Of a stretch of 64,000 bases of DNA, positions 1 through 11,975 are shown piece by piece; the first letter of the stretch is position 1, and each line of letters opens with the position of its first letter. The DNA is from Synchiropus splendidus. Its lineage: Eukaryota; Chordata; Actinopteri; Syngnathiformes; Callionymidae. The notes under the pieces were generated by a model, which was given only the letters and a program-made list of their open reading frames with translations, searched no databases and had not been told where the DNA came from. The DNA is taken from assembly GCF_027744825.2 (NCBI RefSeq), contig NC_071343.1:10494366-10558365 (forward strand), written 5' to 3'. A program made the position numbers and the translations under genes.

Positions 1-862
1 GTTGTCATAAAAACACAGTATAGAGTTAAATTAATATTACAACTTGAGAATAAAATGTGATCGCAAACAAGCAACCTTGAGTTCCATAGCACCATGCTGT
101 AACTGCTGCTCGACTGTATGCGTGTCTTAAAGTGATGTTGCATGAACATGAGCTGCATCTTTTGTCACCAAAATCACGTAAAAGTTAATTCATTTCAATG
201 ATCCGATTGTATGATGTGTTGTCCAGTTTCCTAAGTGCCTGGCCTCCATTATTGACTGTTCTATGAACCTTTAAGACACCACAAAATTGAGCCCATTCCC
301 CACCAGTCCTGAAGGTTTTATGGAATCTCTGTTCTACAAATCCAAGCAGAATGTGCTCTTTTGACTGCACGACCCGACTGGAACGCATCATCTCTGGCTG
401 CAGGAGCAGACCTCAGCGTCCGGCTTGTAAAGCATAAATGACAGATTGAGAGCGAGGGATTTGATAAACCGGGAGCGGAATAGACGCAAGTCGGCAGGTC
501 ATTTCTGCTCACAATGTGTCGACTCAGCACTTCTCTTGATGCAGACATTTTTTCTTGAAAGAGGACGGACACCAAGGTTGCTGTTGTTAATATTTAATTG
601 CTCTCAGGCAACTTAGCAAGCGACATTACTGAGTATCCTTGGGGGCAGAAACCAGTACGATGTACAACATCGACACTGATGTGTGTTGACGTAGCTGCTT
701 CACCATCAGTTGATCAAACCATTGCAATGACTGACCTCCATTAAAACCAAACTGGAGGAATCGATTCCCAACGCTGACCCGTTTTTAAGACCATGGATAA
801 TTTGTGCTTTGTCATAGCCCAGTAACTCACACCACCTGGGGGGACATCCTCTCTCTCCCTCT

Positions 863-878
863 CACACACACACACACA
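863..878. repeat. (CA)n microsatellite
   Basis: Eight uninterrupted CA units follow a CT-rich lead-in. This is a simple dinucleotide repeat with no gene context. Confidence 0.9.
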
Positions 879-2606
879 TCAGAAACAAGAGAAAATAATT
901 CCCATAAATGTTCCTCAGATGGCTGTTGGCGTGAAGAGAATATCACTTGGTCCCGATCCCAGTCTCCTTTTCCGTCACTTATGATCGTCTCATTCAACAG
1001 TGTATGTCATTTACGGGTCGATAAAGTGATGCCAATTTGTGAAAAAAAATACACAATTGCAGACGCTCTGAGGTGGAACCTGCATCATTTTAATGTGATG
1101 GTATGAAAAGGCAATAACAGTTTGTCTCAATGTGTACTCTGGTTTGCTGCAGTTGGCGATGTTCATCACATATGGAGGATCTCCAGCGGCTCTTATTTTA
1201 AGGGAGATTTACTTCAGGAGCAAGCTCATTCATGCCACCGATATCTACAAGGGCTGATCTATATGCACCTATAGAACATGAATATGGTACCTTTATACAC
1301 CGAAGAAAGATAGTTGTGACCTGGATGAGTACTTTCACGCGCATTACTCAGCCCCCTGCATAGTTTGTCAACATTTCTCCTTCATGTGTTTTTCTACGCG
1401 TGTTGCCCCTGACAGACGCAGAACTCTTCGCTCTTCAGTCTGATCTGCTTGTGGGCCACGTTCCATTTGTGTTGTACCCTTGATCTGTTCTCCAGCACGT
1501 GCACTCTTGGGTGTTCACTGGGCTCCGGAGTCATCACACGCACATCATATTCAAAGAGAGGAGGAGGACTGTTGTGTGCTTCATGAACTTTCTCCGTGAC
1601 CTTTTACCGTCACAACACCATGCACTGAGGAATAAAAGTCTCGGCGCTGTCTCTGTTTAACAAGTAGTGTAATGTAAAATCTCACCTTGGAAATGGAAAT
1701 GCACATTTCTTGCTGAGGACCGACAAGAGGTTCATCATTTTCCGAGTTGCCCTTTGACCTCGGTGTCCTTGGAGGCTTCTGTTGGGCTCGGCTGCTGACG
1801 TCCTGCATCATGCGTGGAATATTTATTCTGATAGCTAGCAGACATTGGAAGAGCTCAAGGAACAAAAGCACTGAAATAACCTTTAAATGTCTTCTAAATG
1901 TATTTGTCCCAGTGCACATTATGTAAATCAACTCACATTTGAAACCAATTCCATTACTGTTTAACAATAAAATATTGGAAATAGTTTTTTATTTTTTTTT
2001 GCTTCAGAAAGGGTGAAGAAATGTGATTTATTTTTTAGATTTAGAATATGATGATGTTCATGAACAAACAACTTCATGCCATATTTGGGGTGAGTTGGGG
2101 ACGAAAACGTCACTGTCATTTTCTGAACTGCCTGGAAAAGTTTTTTTTTTTTTAATCTTTGTTGCTGATAAGGAAAGTAGTTAAAGAGCTCACTCTGCTC
2201 ATCTCCTTTTTTTTCCCTGCCTGGAATTTTATTCCCTTTGGCCATCATTCTATTCTTCTCCATAAAAATGAGCTTGACACAAAATTAACAGCGTTGCTCC
2301 GATCAAATAGGGTGGTGAGAAGTAGGTTGTCTTTTGTTAGGAAGGTAGCACCGGAAGGTCAGTAGGGCATGTTGGGAGGAAGGTTATTTCACTGTGTAGT
2401 TGGGTAGTTATGTGAGGAAAGTTGTTTCCTGTCTCATCGGTAAGATCTCAGAGCAAGATGCCAAGGAGGACTTTCACACCGGCGCGACTCCGGTTCCGAC
2501 ACATAATTTTTAACCAAATTCAGATGGGAACTAAAATAGTGCGGAACCTGGATAAAAGCTTGTTCTCAGATGGAACCCACAAAAGTTACTTCGAACTTGT
2601 GAACCG

Positions 2607-2618
2607 TGACGTCATTGG
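2607..2618. promoter_or_regulatory. CRE with overlapping CCAAT box (candidate)
   Basis: A perfect palindromic CRE, TGACGTCA, occupies 2607-2614 and is directly joined to ATTGG (2614-2618), a CCAAT box on the minus strand. CREB/ATF and NF-Y sites often sit together in vertebrate promoters. No first exon or strong splice donor was recognised nearby, so promoter function is only inferred. Confidence 0.3.
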
Positions 2619-2814
2619 TGGTCCTGCCATATACGAGAGTCACGTCTATAATACACATCAGCCGAAACACAGCTCTGGTTAGATAGAAGGCAAAGGTTCT
2701 GAGAATCCTGAACCAGGTGGGTTCATGGGAAGGTAGAGGACATATGTTGACCGACTGGGGGGAAAATAGAATGGGTTAAAAAGGCAGATGGTTGGATGTG
2801 CAAATAGATCTGGA

Positions 2815-3001
2815 ATGATGAGGCTTCATGAAACAGTGTCCACATTTTCAGGGCACACTAGATGGCACTCTCTGCTCTAAATGCCTTGGATTTTAACAAC
2901 CATTTCAATGAAACTTCACATCATTTTTAAACCAACAGTGCCACCGCCTGAGCACTGGAAATGAGGGCACTGTTTCACGAAGCCTCATCAGCCCATCACT
3001 A
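2815..3001 (-). mobile_element. Palindromic MITE, copy 1
   Basis: This is a short non-autonomous element of about 187 bp with long terminal inverted repeats. The left end reads GATGAGGCTTCATGAAACAG and the right end is its reverse complement, finishing with CCCATCACTA. The inverted arms extend about 50-60 bp and include the CTAGATGGC / GCCACC motif. The short middle carries a TTTCAATGAAAC motif. Ten more copies occur in this window. Strand is arbitrary: plus is used where the middle reads like GATGTGAGG. There is no coding capacity; a transposase encoded elsewhere would be required. Confidence 0.8.
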
Positions 3002-3490
3002 GGAATTAGGTTGGTCAGTTAGAAGTTTGAAAATTATTTTGAAGTGTCATAGTTGTGGCCGGTTTGATTTATGTAGACTGTTAAATGGTCACCAATAACT
3101 CATGGCATTTCAGGACGTAGACCTCTGGTGAACCAGGAAGTTGGCATTTTCTTGTTGTTGACTCTTGCAGCAGCTCTGTTGAAGTCACCACACGGGATGT
3201 TTTCTTTTCTGTAGATGGTTAATCTGTGCCCATTTTGTGTTTCAGTATCTTTTATATAAGCGGAGGCTGAAATAAGTGGCAGAAATAAATAGAACTTCCT
3301 GTTGAGGAGGTAGAAGAGGAGCCTTCTGGCCCATAGAAATGAGTGATGTGGACTATAAAAACAGCCATTCTGAGGACTGAAATAACCGATCTTTGGCTGG
3401 ATTTTTAAACTCATTTTAACAGACTGCAACAAAAAAGGTTTGAAAATAACCTGTCAGCAAGAAGGTTGCTCTTTCAGGCAGCTTCAGTCA

Positions 3491-3549
3491 TTGCGTGGGC
3501 TTACTTTGGGCCCTCTGGTTTCCTCCCACAGTCCAAAAACATACAGTTA
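3491..3549 (+). mobile_element. V-SINE/DANA-like SINE fragment
   Basis: About 58 bp match the body of the teleost DANA-type SINE, including TGGTTTCCTCCCACAGTCC followed by AAAAACATACAG. The tRNA-like head with the A and B boxes is missing, so this is a partial, inactive copy. Assignment is from a remembered consensus of the family. Confidence 0.55.
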
Positions 3550-3565
3550 TCCATAGGTGTGCGTT

Positions 3566-3751
3566 AGCGATGGCATTATGAGGCTTCATGAATCAGTGTC
3601 CTCATTTTCAGAACTCACTTGATGGCACTCTTCGCTTTTAAATCATTGGATTTGAACAACCTTTTCAATGAAACCCCACATAAACCTGAGAGCGCCCCCT
3701 TCTGATCTGTGAAAATGAAGACACTGTTTCATGAAGCCTCATCAGCCCAAC
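3566..3751 (-). mobile_element. Palindromic MITE, copy 2
   Basis: The left arm reads ATGAGGCTTCATGAATCAG and the right arm is GAAGCCTCATCAGCCC, with the family middle motif TTTCAATGAAAC between. Length is about 185 bp. The outermost bases have decayed on both sides (GCGATGG on the left, AGCCCAACCCC on the right), so this looks like an older copy than that at 47.2 kb. Confidence 0.78.
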
Positions 3752-5864
3752 CCCAGTTTGAGCGTGTGAGAATGGTGTGATAGTTCAGTTCCTTCTCTTG
3801 CCGCGAGCAGCAGCCTTCCTCAACTGAAGAATGTTATAGTTCTCTATGGATCACTTGTGCCAATTTTCAATCCTTTAAAAAATAAAAAACACTGTGCTGG
3901 GCTTGAAAAGCAATGCATTTGTGAGAGACAGCAAAATAAATGAACCCAGGCTCCTATTGAGGACAGTTTGATATTCAACAAACTGAGATGACCATTTAAT
4001 TTGTTTCTCAAATTGGGACATTTGCCGGCCTCATGTGCCAATAACAGTCCTTCATGTGATGTCAGCACACACAAGACCAGACCCAGAAGTAGGACAGATG
4101 GCGGGGAATATTCAAATAGGTTGGTGAGTTCAAAGCCGTGGTGGGAGAGACACACACTGGCCAGTGAACAGAAAAGTCCAGCACAAAAATAAGTGTTGCT
4201 ACTCATGAAAGCTAAAGTGAAGACCAAAGTCAAACTGACACAGAAGGTAAGCGAGCAACCTGCCTTCAGGTGGGCGCAGGAGCCGAGGCACCAGTGAGCA
4301 ACCGACCGTGTTTTGGTTCCAGGATTTGCAGATACGAGAAAATGACAGGCAGATGAATGTTGTGACTGTTATTTTTAATCTACTAGCTAAATCATTATGA
4401 CCTTGAGTGACTTCCTGAGGAGAACATCAGTGTAAACAATCATAACATAAATGCTTTCAGAGCCACCCTCAGCGCACGTTTCTTCGAGACAGAGCTATTA
4501 AACTGAGTTGAAGGCACAATTTCAACCTTCATTAAATTAGTATGAGATAAATAAAGCAGTTGAGTGAATAAAAAGCAAAACAACAAGACACGCAAGCTAA
4601 GATTTACTCTGCAAAAAAAAAAAAAAAACTGAATTCTATCCTGGGTGGATGGTTCCAAACACAGCTTATCGATCCATCCATCCTCCAGGGTCAGGTGTCA
4701 TCTGATCGCTCTCGAAGCTTGAAGCTCCGCCTGCAGTGTTTTGCCCACTCATAGGCCAAGTGTCTTTGCTTTATAACACCTGTTAATGCTCTGGATTTAC
4801 ACTGAAACTTGCCTCACTGTTCAGGAGACAACTGCCGGAGATAAGCAATGATGCATTCAGGTGTTGTAGTGGAGTAGAGTAGTATATCTTCTCAAGCGCA
4901 GAACTGGTGCAGACCACCATCTGTCATCCTGTCATTTGTTGAATCCACATCACTTGTGTGTCTGTACGTATTGCTCAAAGGAGCGATTAAAAATAAAGGA
5001 AGTGGCGGTGAAGCTGTATTGTTTCCCTGCTTTATAGACACTTGGTGGTTCTTGTGTTTCACGGCTGGATGCATGCAAGTTATTTTGTCTACAGTCCACT
5101 TTGTTTTGACTGTCAGGACTTTATTTCATCGTTGACGCCGCCGATAAAAACACTACAAAGCTGGAAATGGATGTCAGAGGCAGCGAGGAAAGGTCGAGGG
5201 AAGTTGAATCTTCACTCAATGATGTAGTTACAACACCATTTTTTTGTTCTTGACTCGCCGTGCAGATCACACCGCTCCTCCACTTGCTGCAGCAGGATCC
5301 TATGATGTCATAGATTCACTGCAAAAGATGCGGCGACAGAAAAGTGTGCGACTCCGTACAGTATGTAAATCGAGACCTTTCCGTCGCATCAGCATGATTC
5401 AGTGTCTTGCTGCTATTGATTTCTTTTACCTACACCACAGAACTCATTCTGGCTGCGCAGCACTGCTCCATATGTATGACCTCACTCTTAATACCAGCCT
5501 GGTCTACAGTTTAAACCGGGATAGTGTCTTTATTTTACAGTCAACTTGTCATTTTTTTATTTCCAGGTGACGACATTTCTGTTCACAATTTTACATCTTC
5601 ACATCAAGTGTTTCAGGCCTGGAGGGTGTGAGCTAATATTAGTGACAATATAGGCATATTTTGGAGATTGAAGAGGGAGCAAATTATTATAAAAATGTTT
5701 TTTTAATTGTTTTTTATTGTCCCTTATAAATGAAGTATATTGTTAGAAATGTTTTGCAAGCCTGCCTCAACTCATTTTCAGACTCAATGACACTCAACAA
5801 TGGTCACTTTCTGCTGCGCTTCCTTCCTGCTGCTTATGTTCTGCTAAAGTGAATTACGTCTATC
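3752..5864. other. Non-coding stretch, no gene recognised
   Basis: Nothing identifiable is seen apart from an A-run near 4613-4627. Open frames of 108-129 codons exist at 3844-4233 (minus) and 5244-5570 (plus), but they show no recognisable domain and the translations read as random sequence. Confidence 0.5.
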
Positions 5865-6150
5865 ATTCTCAGACTGAATAAAGAGAGGCTAGATGGAGAT
5901 GGTTTGGACGTGTACAGAGGAGAGAGAGCCAGTACATTGGTAGGAAGATGGTGAGGTTGGAACTGCCAGGCAGAAGGTGGAGAGGAAGGACAAAGAGGAG
6001 ATTTATGGAGGTGGTGAAGGAGGACATGAGGTTTGTAGGTTTGAGAGAAGAGGAAGCAGAGGACAGGGTGAGATGGAGGAGGATGATCCCATCCATTGTG
6101 GTGACCCCTGATGGGAGAAGCTGAAAGAGAAAGAAGATTCTCAGACTGAA
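5865..6150 (+). mobile_element. 5'-truncated RTE-like LINE end with 14-bp target-site duplication
   Basis: From about 5885 to the stop at 6122-6124 one frame reads through a typical non-LTR retrotransposon C-terminus, with WFGRVQRR, YIGRKMVRLELPGRRWRG and KRRFMEVVKEDM in order. A short purine-rich 3' tail follows. The insert is bounded by the exact 14-bp direct repeat ATTCTCAGACTGAA at 5865-5878 and 6137-6150, as expected of target-primed reverse transcription. Only the last 80 or so codons are present; the endonuclease and reverse transcriptase core are missing, so the copy is dead on arrival. A second copy lies at 32.5-32.86 kb on the minus strand. RTE assignment is by recognition of the C-terminal motif. 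Confidence 0.85.
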
Positions 6151-8537
6151 GGAGTCCATACTGTGGCAGGGATCAATTGCTGCTCTACCTGGAACTTGCT
6201 TATTGTTGCTGTCCTTCTGTATGATAAACTGCTGGGCAGAATATTATATTTGGTCTAATCTTGGTCGCTTTCACCGTAACAATGATGAACTGCCTCAGAT
6301 TTCCCACCATACTGATAAAAATCCCTTCAATGCTGCTTAATTCTCACCATCGTTCAGGCACTTAAGGTAGCAGCCGCCTCCTTATGCTGGGAATTAAAAC
6401 AATTCAACTGCCACACTTCGCACCCAGATTCTGTCCTTGACACTGCACAGTCAACCTTGCTCAGTGGCTTGGCAGAGCGCCTCGCCATGAATCATTTTAT
6501 TGCTCATATTAGAGCAGATGTTTCAATATTTTAGGCTGAAAAATGCTGGAGTCTTACTGAAGGCTCAGCAGAACATTGTGGGATGGAACATTTTTAATTT
6601 AGTAAGTAGCTGCAGCGAGACGTTGTGAGATTCCTTTTTGAATGTCTGTGGTTTATGGGGTGAATTTCCACTCCACTTGAAACAAATTATTTACTCATGT
6701 TTATGTCTGTTATTTTGTGCAATTCTCTCTGGTCAATGCAGGCTATCTCCATTTTTGACCAAGCCACTGTAGACCTGCCTCTTTGGCCTGTTTGTCCATT
6801 GTTTTTTGTTAAATATATTGCAATTTCAAATGCTGTATTTAGTTAAAGGATTGCTGAGTAAAAGTAGGAGTGTGTCCTGTCTCTGAAGCAGGTACTTTAC
6901 AAATCAAGTATGTTTCTATGACCCTAAATGTTCCCCTTTTTTCCCTGAATTGCTGCTTTAAGTGTCTGGGATTGAACCCTGACAATCCTTTTTAGAGGCT
7001 GTAGTAGAGTTTTTTTTTTTAATTCTGGGGGGGAATGGGGTCAATTTTTTTCACCATGACAAGAAATAAAGGACCAGCCTTTTTCTCTTGTTTTACCTTG
7101 GATCGTAAAAGTGCCCCTTTTCATTTCAGCAGCTCATATTCTTCAGGAAAAAAGTAACCCATGAGCTGGTAACCAACTCCTTCTCAGCAAATCATATGTC
7201 TATCACTAGGCCACTGACAGGTGGCATGCTAATGAGCTCCAAACATTCCAGATGGATAAGATATATATTTCTCAAAATGGCTATGTTAAAGTGTTTATTT
7301 CAGAGACAACAATGTTGTGTTTCTGTATGTTTCAATGAGTGCATCTTTGCTAGCTTTAGGTTTAGAGCCCCAAATGTATGTGCATGCGCAAGTTGGTTTT
7401 CCATGTTAAACAGTTTTCTATGTTAAATATTTTTCGATGTTAAATAGTTTTGAGCGTGTTTAGTGTGTGTGCTGCGTTATTGAGCCCTGTGTGTGTTACT
7501 GTGTTGAGTCGATTGGCGATAACTGTGTGGGGTAAGGAGCTCAGGAGCCATAAAAGACAACCACTTGTGTTGATTTTCTTAGCATTTACATCTGCAACAT
7601 TCACTGTACTCATACCCAGTTCCATCCACCAAGTCCTTTGTTACAGGACTGTTCTCTTCAACATCAACAACAATCCCCCACAAATGTGTCAAACACAAAG
7701 TGAAATATCTCCTCAAGCAACTCTACTTGCTAGAAACTCAAAACATCAAGACTAAAAATGACACACTTTGTGGATGACTTCAACAAGAAGGAAGTCTGAC
7801 TCAGCAGTATTTGTTTTTCATTGCATCATTTTGATTCATCTGAATGTGATCTTCATATCTTTGTTTTAAAAGCGTGAATGTGGTCATTTCACCAGGCATG
7901 TACTGTGCGCACTGTGGCACAATGGATTTTGACTTGTTTGAGAGAAGCTATTTTATTTGTTTTTTGGTCCAAATCTGTTCCACTCTGCGCCAAGCTGAGT
8001 GACGTTTGATGTGGAATTGGAATTCTTGACTCTCTCGTCTCATATAAGACAAATTCACTCCAAAAGCCATCTCGGCGTCGACTCTCGCCGGGGAGCCGGT
8101 GGAGCTCGGCCCGCTCTCGCTGCTCACCGCATCATCGCCGCCGACAGCTGGATACACCCCAAATCTTTGATTCCCTTTCAACCTTTAACAGGCACGTCCA
8201 TGAAATGAAGCAAGCTTGTTTTCAAAAGTGTCCAATGCAGCCAGGAGAGAAGCAAGTCTGAGACTTGTACCGACTTGCTTGTGAAGGCAGGGAGTTGATA
8301 TTTATAGAAGAACAAATACGCCATCTAGTTCACTGTTCATTTCATGAGCATAATTCGGATGGAGTAAAGCACCTTCTTCCATGGACCAACTTTTGGATTT
8401 TGAAGAGCCTGAGATTGAGTTGGTTTGTTTGGCAGTGGAAGTTTGGCGGAGCATATGACAGAGGGCTAGATTTAATCTCCAAAAACTCATCCTGCCCCAG
8501 ATCACTTTTCCTGCTGGGATTTGGAAGAACCTTACTG
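6151..8537. other. Non-coding stretch with a small GC-rich patch
   Basis: No gene or transposon is recognised. A small CpG-rich patch at about 8070-8150 stands out from the surrounding AT-rich DNA and is open in more than one frame. It could be an exon, but no clear pair of splice sites or known peptide is seen, so it is not called as one. Confidence 0.45.
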
Positions 8538-9207
8538 AAGGGGTTCTTAACCTTTTTGATCTTGAGGCCCAACTTTCCCAGAACAAATGGACCCAGGGCC
8601 CATTTAAGTAATATGACTGAATAATTAATTTCATTTGTGATCAATAACAAAATATAATCTACTTACACGTAAAAAACCAAAACCTTCTGAAATGACATGA
8701 AACCATCATCGCAAAGATATTTGTCATTGAAAAGTCCAACCAGTAGCAGAACCAGGTGCAAGTTCAAATTTACTAAAGAAAAAAATACACTTGATGCAAA
8801 CTGTTGAGAAAACTGGAAAAAAAAAAGTATACAATTTGGAATAAAATAAATAAAACAATGTCTAAATATCATAAAATAAATATATTTAAATGAAAGCAAA
8901 GTAAATGAAAATCATAAAATGCTCTAATTAATTTTCATAACTGCTTTAACAGATGCTTTCATGAACAGTTTTTACTGCGGCATCGCTTTCTTGATCTTTT
9001 TTTCTTTTCAAGAACTTCTCCATAGTTGTTAACTATCACAGATTTGCAACTGTCAAGTCAATTCAGCGACACACTACTGCCACCATATGTGGCTTATGTA
9101 TTGAAACTGAGCGTCTCGTGGCCCAAAGGTGTAAAAGAAAAAAACTTTTGGAGGCCCTATAGGAGGCGCTCAACCATGGGCCTCGGCCCTATGTTTACGA
9201 ATCACTG
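8538..9207. mobile_element. hAT-like non-autonomous DNA transposon
   Basis: The left end reads AAGGGGTTCTTAACCTTTTT followed by GAGGCCCAA. The right end, read in reverse complement, is CAGTGATTCGTAAACATAGG followed by GCCGAGGCCCA. This matches the familiar hAT (Charlie-like) terminal pattern, CAGNGGTTCTTAACC with a GAGGCCCA box just inside. The middle, about 600 bp, is AT-rich with no transposase. The flanking 8 bp on each side agree at only 5 positions, so any target-site duplication has decayed. It is probably an old, immobile copy. Confidence 0.65.
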
Positions 9208-10367
9208 CCACACTCCATGTTAATGCCGATTCTTACTACCGACCACGCAACAGTTAGACATAACTAGAAAGACAGCTTGTCTTCAAACAAACATTCACTT
9301 AGCTTAGAGCGACTCCTGTTGCCAAAATGGTTTCGATGTCAACCACAATGGGTCAACATAAGAGGGACAGCTCAAGTAGAAAAGCTTGGATGAAGAATGT
9401 AAAATGTGATGGTATCAGACAAAAGAAGAAGATGAGGAAGGCAAGCATTGAGGGTCATGGACGAACTATAAACAAAACAAACTTCAAATGAATGGATAAA
9501 TAAAGTGGTGCATCCAAAATATTTTGGGCTGTAAATCTCGCTTCAATCTGTATCTGCACTTAGTTGGACTAAAGACTTGTGTGTGAGTAACAGTACATAA
9601 ATGAATCAAAGTCAAAATTCAGTTAAGGCCATGAAGAAGGTTGATTCCCAAAAACGGACTTCTGACTCACGGGCTGCTGCACAGTAGAGCAGATCCTCCT
9701 GTGACCCATCGAACCGCCTCTCCACCGTGTCAGTGGGAAGCTGGTCCTGGACACAGCTCTGATGCAAATTTGACCTTTTTTTCAGTCAGTCATGTGCAAA
9801 TTTCTGATGTGTGTTATCATGACCTTAATCAGTTATTACGGAGCGAGAAAACCTTTTCATGCACCACAAAATAAAAGGTATGTGACCTCCGTCAGGGGCG
9901 TGAATGAATGTGATTAGTAATTAAATGGAAATGCTGAACTTTATGTCGGTGATTGTTCTGGAACATCATGTAGCCGCACTGCACGGAAGGCTGAACTTCA
10001 TCTTTTTGACTTTTTTTCTTCCTTTTTTTTTCCACTCCTGGTGATTTCATTTCAATTTTGAAAGTTTGTCCAGAACGCAGACCGCCACAAGTCGACACCA
10101 TCTCACTCTGGTTTCATCAGCTCCAGCGACTTTGCTCTGGTTCTGGTGGTGAAAAGGTCAGCGACCGGCCGGTTGGACATCAGAGGCGAGTCGTTTGTGA
10201 ATTGAAAATCCAGTCGGACACTGGTGCTCACGTCGTGTTTTCTGACGCACTTGTGCTGGGGAAGCAGATATATGGAGGCTGCAATGTTGGAAACTGACTA
10301 GTGAGTGTCTGAATGTCTCTTTCAGAGTGAGAGCGACTGATATGGACGACCACCAGTTACTCATGGT
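9208..10367. other. Non-coding stretch, no gene recognised
   Basis: Unique-looking sequence with no recognisable exon, RNA gene or repeat. Confidence 0.45.
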
Positions 10368-10532
10368 TAGTGATGAGCAGATGAGGCTTCATGAAACTTT
10401 TTCCCATCTCGGTAGGTGGCGCTCTTGCTTAAAATATATTTGAAGTATCATTGAAATGGTAAACAAAGACATTAGAGAGGAGAGTGCCATCTAGTGGGCA
10501 CTGTTTCACGAAGCCCCAGAAGCTCATGCTAA
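10368..10532 (+). mobile_element. Palindromic MITE, copy 3
   Basis: It begins TAGTGATGAGCAGATGAGGC and ends with the reverse-complement arm CACGAAGCCCC...GCTCATGCTA. The arms carry the TAGGTGGCGCTC / GTGCCATCTAGTGGG boxes of the family. At about 165 bp it is shorter than copies 1 and 11. Confidence 0.78.
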
Positions 10533-11195
10533 TGTTGTGGCTGAGATTCATTGTTCTAATGCAAATAGGAAGATTTTTGAGGTGGTTTGTTTTCATGGAA
10601 AAATGAAATGATGCCTGACACTTTGCATCATTGGTGAAAATTGATGTCTCGAAAAGGTTAAAACATTTTCCAAGGTCGTGCAGAGGTCTTTTTTTTCACT
10701 TAGCAGCGCTATGAAATGAGAAATTATGATGGAATTAATGCTCAAAGTTATTTACATTTAAATTTTGCTTAGAAATTAATCATCAGTCACTTTTAGTTTA
10801 CTTTGATAGATGTGGCGATTTAAAATACACATTCAACTCATATTACATACTGTGTATGAAACGATTAAACAAGATTAAAATCACATTTAAAATGTTATTT
10901 GATAGTTACATTTCATTCTTCAGAAACTCCTGAGAACACTGCTGTTGTCACAAGGCTGTCACATGGCACTTGTTTGTGCTTGTATTTAGAAGAAGGTGTT
11001 ATTCAGAAGTGAATGTGAAGATGAAACAGCAAATTTAAGTGGTGGGACAAAGTGACGAGGGAAACGTGAGAGGAGCTTAACAGAGTAGATTAAGGAGATA
11101 AAAATGACCTGTGTTTTGTGAAGAACAACATTATTGTCACTGTTGTTTCCCAATTGGCTGCCTTTATTTATTTATATTTTCATTCAACTCAAAGA
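10533..11195. other. Non-coding stretch, no gene recognised
   Basis: AT-rich unique DNA; no coding or repeat structure was identified. Confidence 0.45.
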
Positions 11196-11975
11196 TTAGA
11201 ATCAGAATCAAATTTATTGCCATGGTCAGTGGGGATCCCACCAACTAGGAAAGTGCTTTGAAATGTCAATAAAATAAAATAAACAAATGAAATAACAACA
11301 AGGCTGTTCACAAATTCAACAGTCTGACGGCCGAGGGGAAGAAGCTGTTCCTGTGATGGGAGGTTCTGGTCTGGATGGACCGCAGCCTCCTGCCAGAGGG
11401 AAGAGGAACAAACAGTCCATGTCCAGGATGAGAAGGGTCGGCTCTGATCCGACCTGCACGTCTCTGGGTCCTAGAGGCATATAGGTCCTGAAGAGGTGGC
11501 AGGCTGCAACCGATCACCTTCTCAGCAGAACGTACGACGCGCTGCAGTATGCTCTTGTCCCTGGAGGTGGCGCTGTTGTACCAGACAGTGATAGAGGACT
11601 GAATGATGGCCATGTAGAACTCCACCAGTAGTTTTTGTAGCTGCCTCAGGAAGAACATTCTCTGCTGGGCCTTCCTGATGAGGGACCTGATGGTCGGCTC
11701 CCATTATTTGAGGTCATCAGTGATGGTGGTTCCTCGGAAGCAGAAGGAGTCTACAATAGGAGTGGGTAAACCAGCCAACATGAGAGGGGATGGAGAAACT
11801 GTGACTCTCCTGAAGTCCATGACCATCTCCACTGTCTTCTGGGCGTTGAGCTCCAGGTTGTTGTGGCTGCACCAGGACACCAGCCGCTCCACCTCCCTCC
11901 TGTAAGCCGACTCATCTCCATCTGAGATGAGACCAATGATGGTGGTGTCATCCGCAAACTTGATCAACTTCATGG
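11196..11975 (-). mobile_element. 5'-truncated L2/CR1-group LINE end
   Basis: The minus strand encodes the end of a non-LTR reverse transcriptase. The catalytic FADD motif is at 11947-11958 and NNLELNAQKTVEMVMDFRR follows. The same frame continues, after one stop codon (11704-11706), into a C-terminus with SITVWYNSAT, RRAGRIRADPSHPGH and NSFFPSAVRLLN, ending near 11308. The 3' UTR ends in a TGATTC-type tandem tail (plus strand AGAATCAGAATCAAATTTATT near 11198), typical of L2-like elements. A few residues after RQLQK seem to be missing compared with the family. Most of ORF2 upstream of FADD is missing, so the copy is a pseudogene. L2 versus CR1/Rex1 cannot be settled by eye. Confidence 0.85.

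Larger units (their letters stand above)
1..2814. other. Non-coding stretch, no gene recognised
   Basis: No convincing exon, RNA gene or transposon is seen here. The stretch holds a short AC microsatellite (863-878), T-rich patches near 1990-2150, and a CRE/CCAAT pair near 2607 listed separately. The part from about 340 to 560 is less repetitive and better mixed in base composition than its flanks and could be a conserved non-coding block, but only cross-species alignment could show that. Confidence 0.5.

Noticed and set aside
8040..8160. GC-rich patch as coding exon
   Set aside because: Open in several frames but lacks a convincing acceptor-donor pair and resembles no protein I recognise; left as an unassigned patch.
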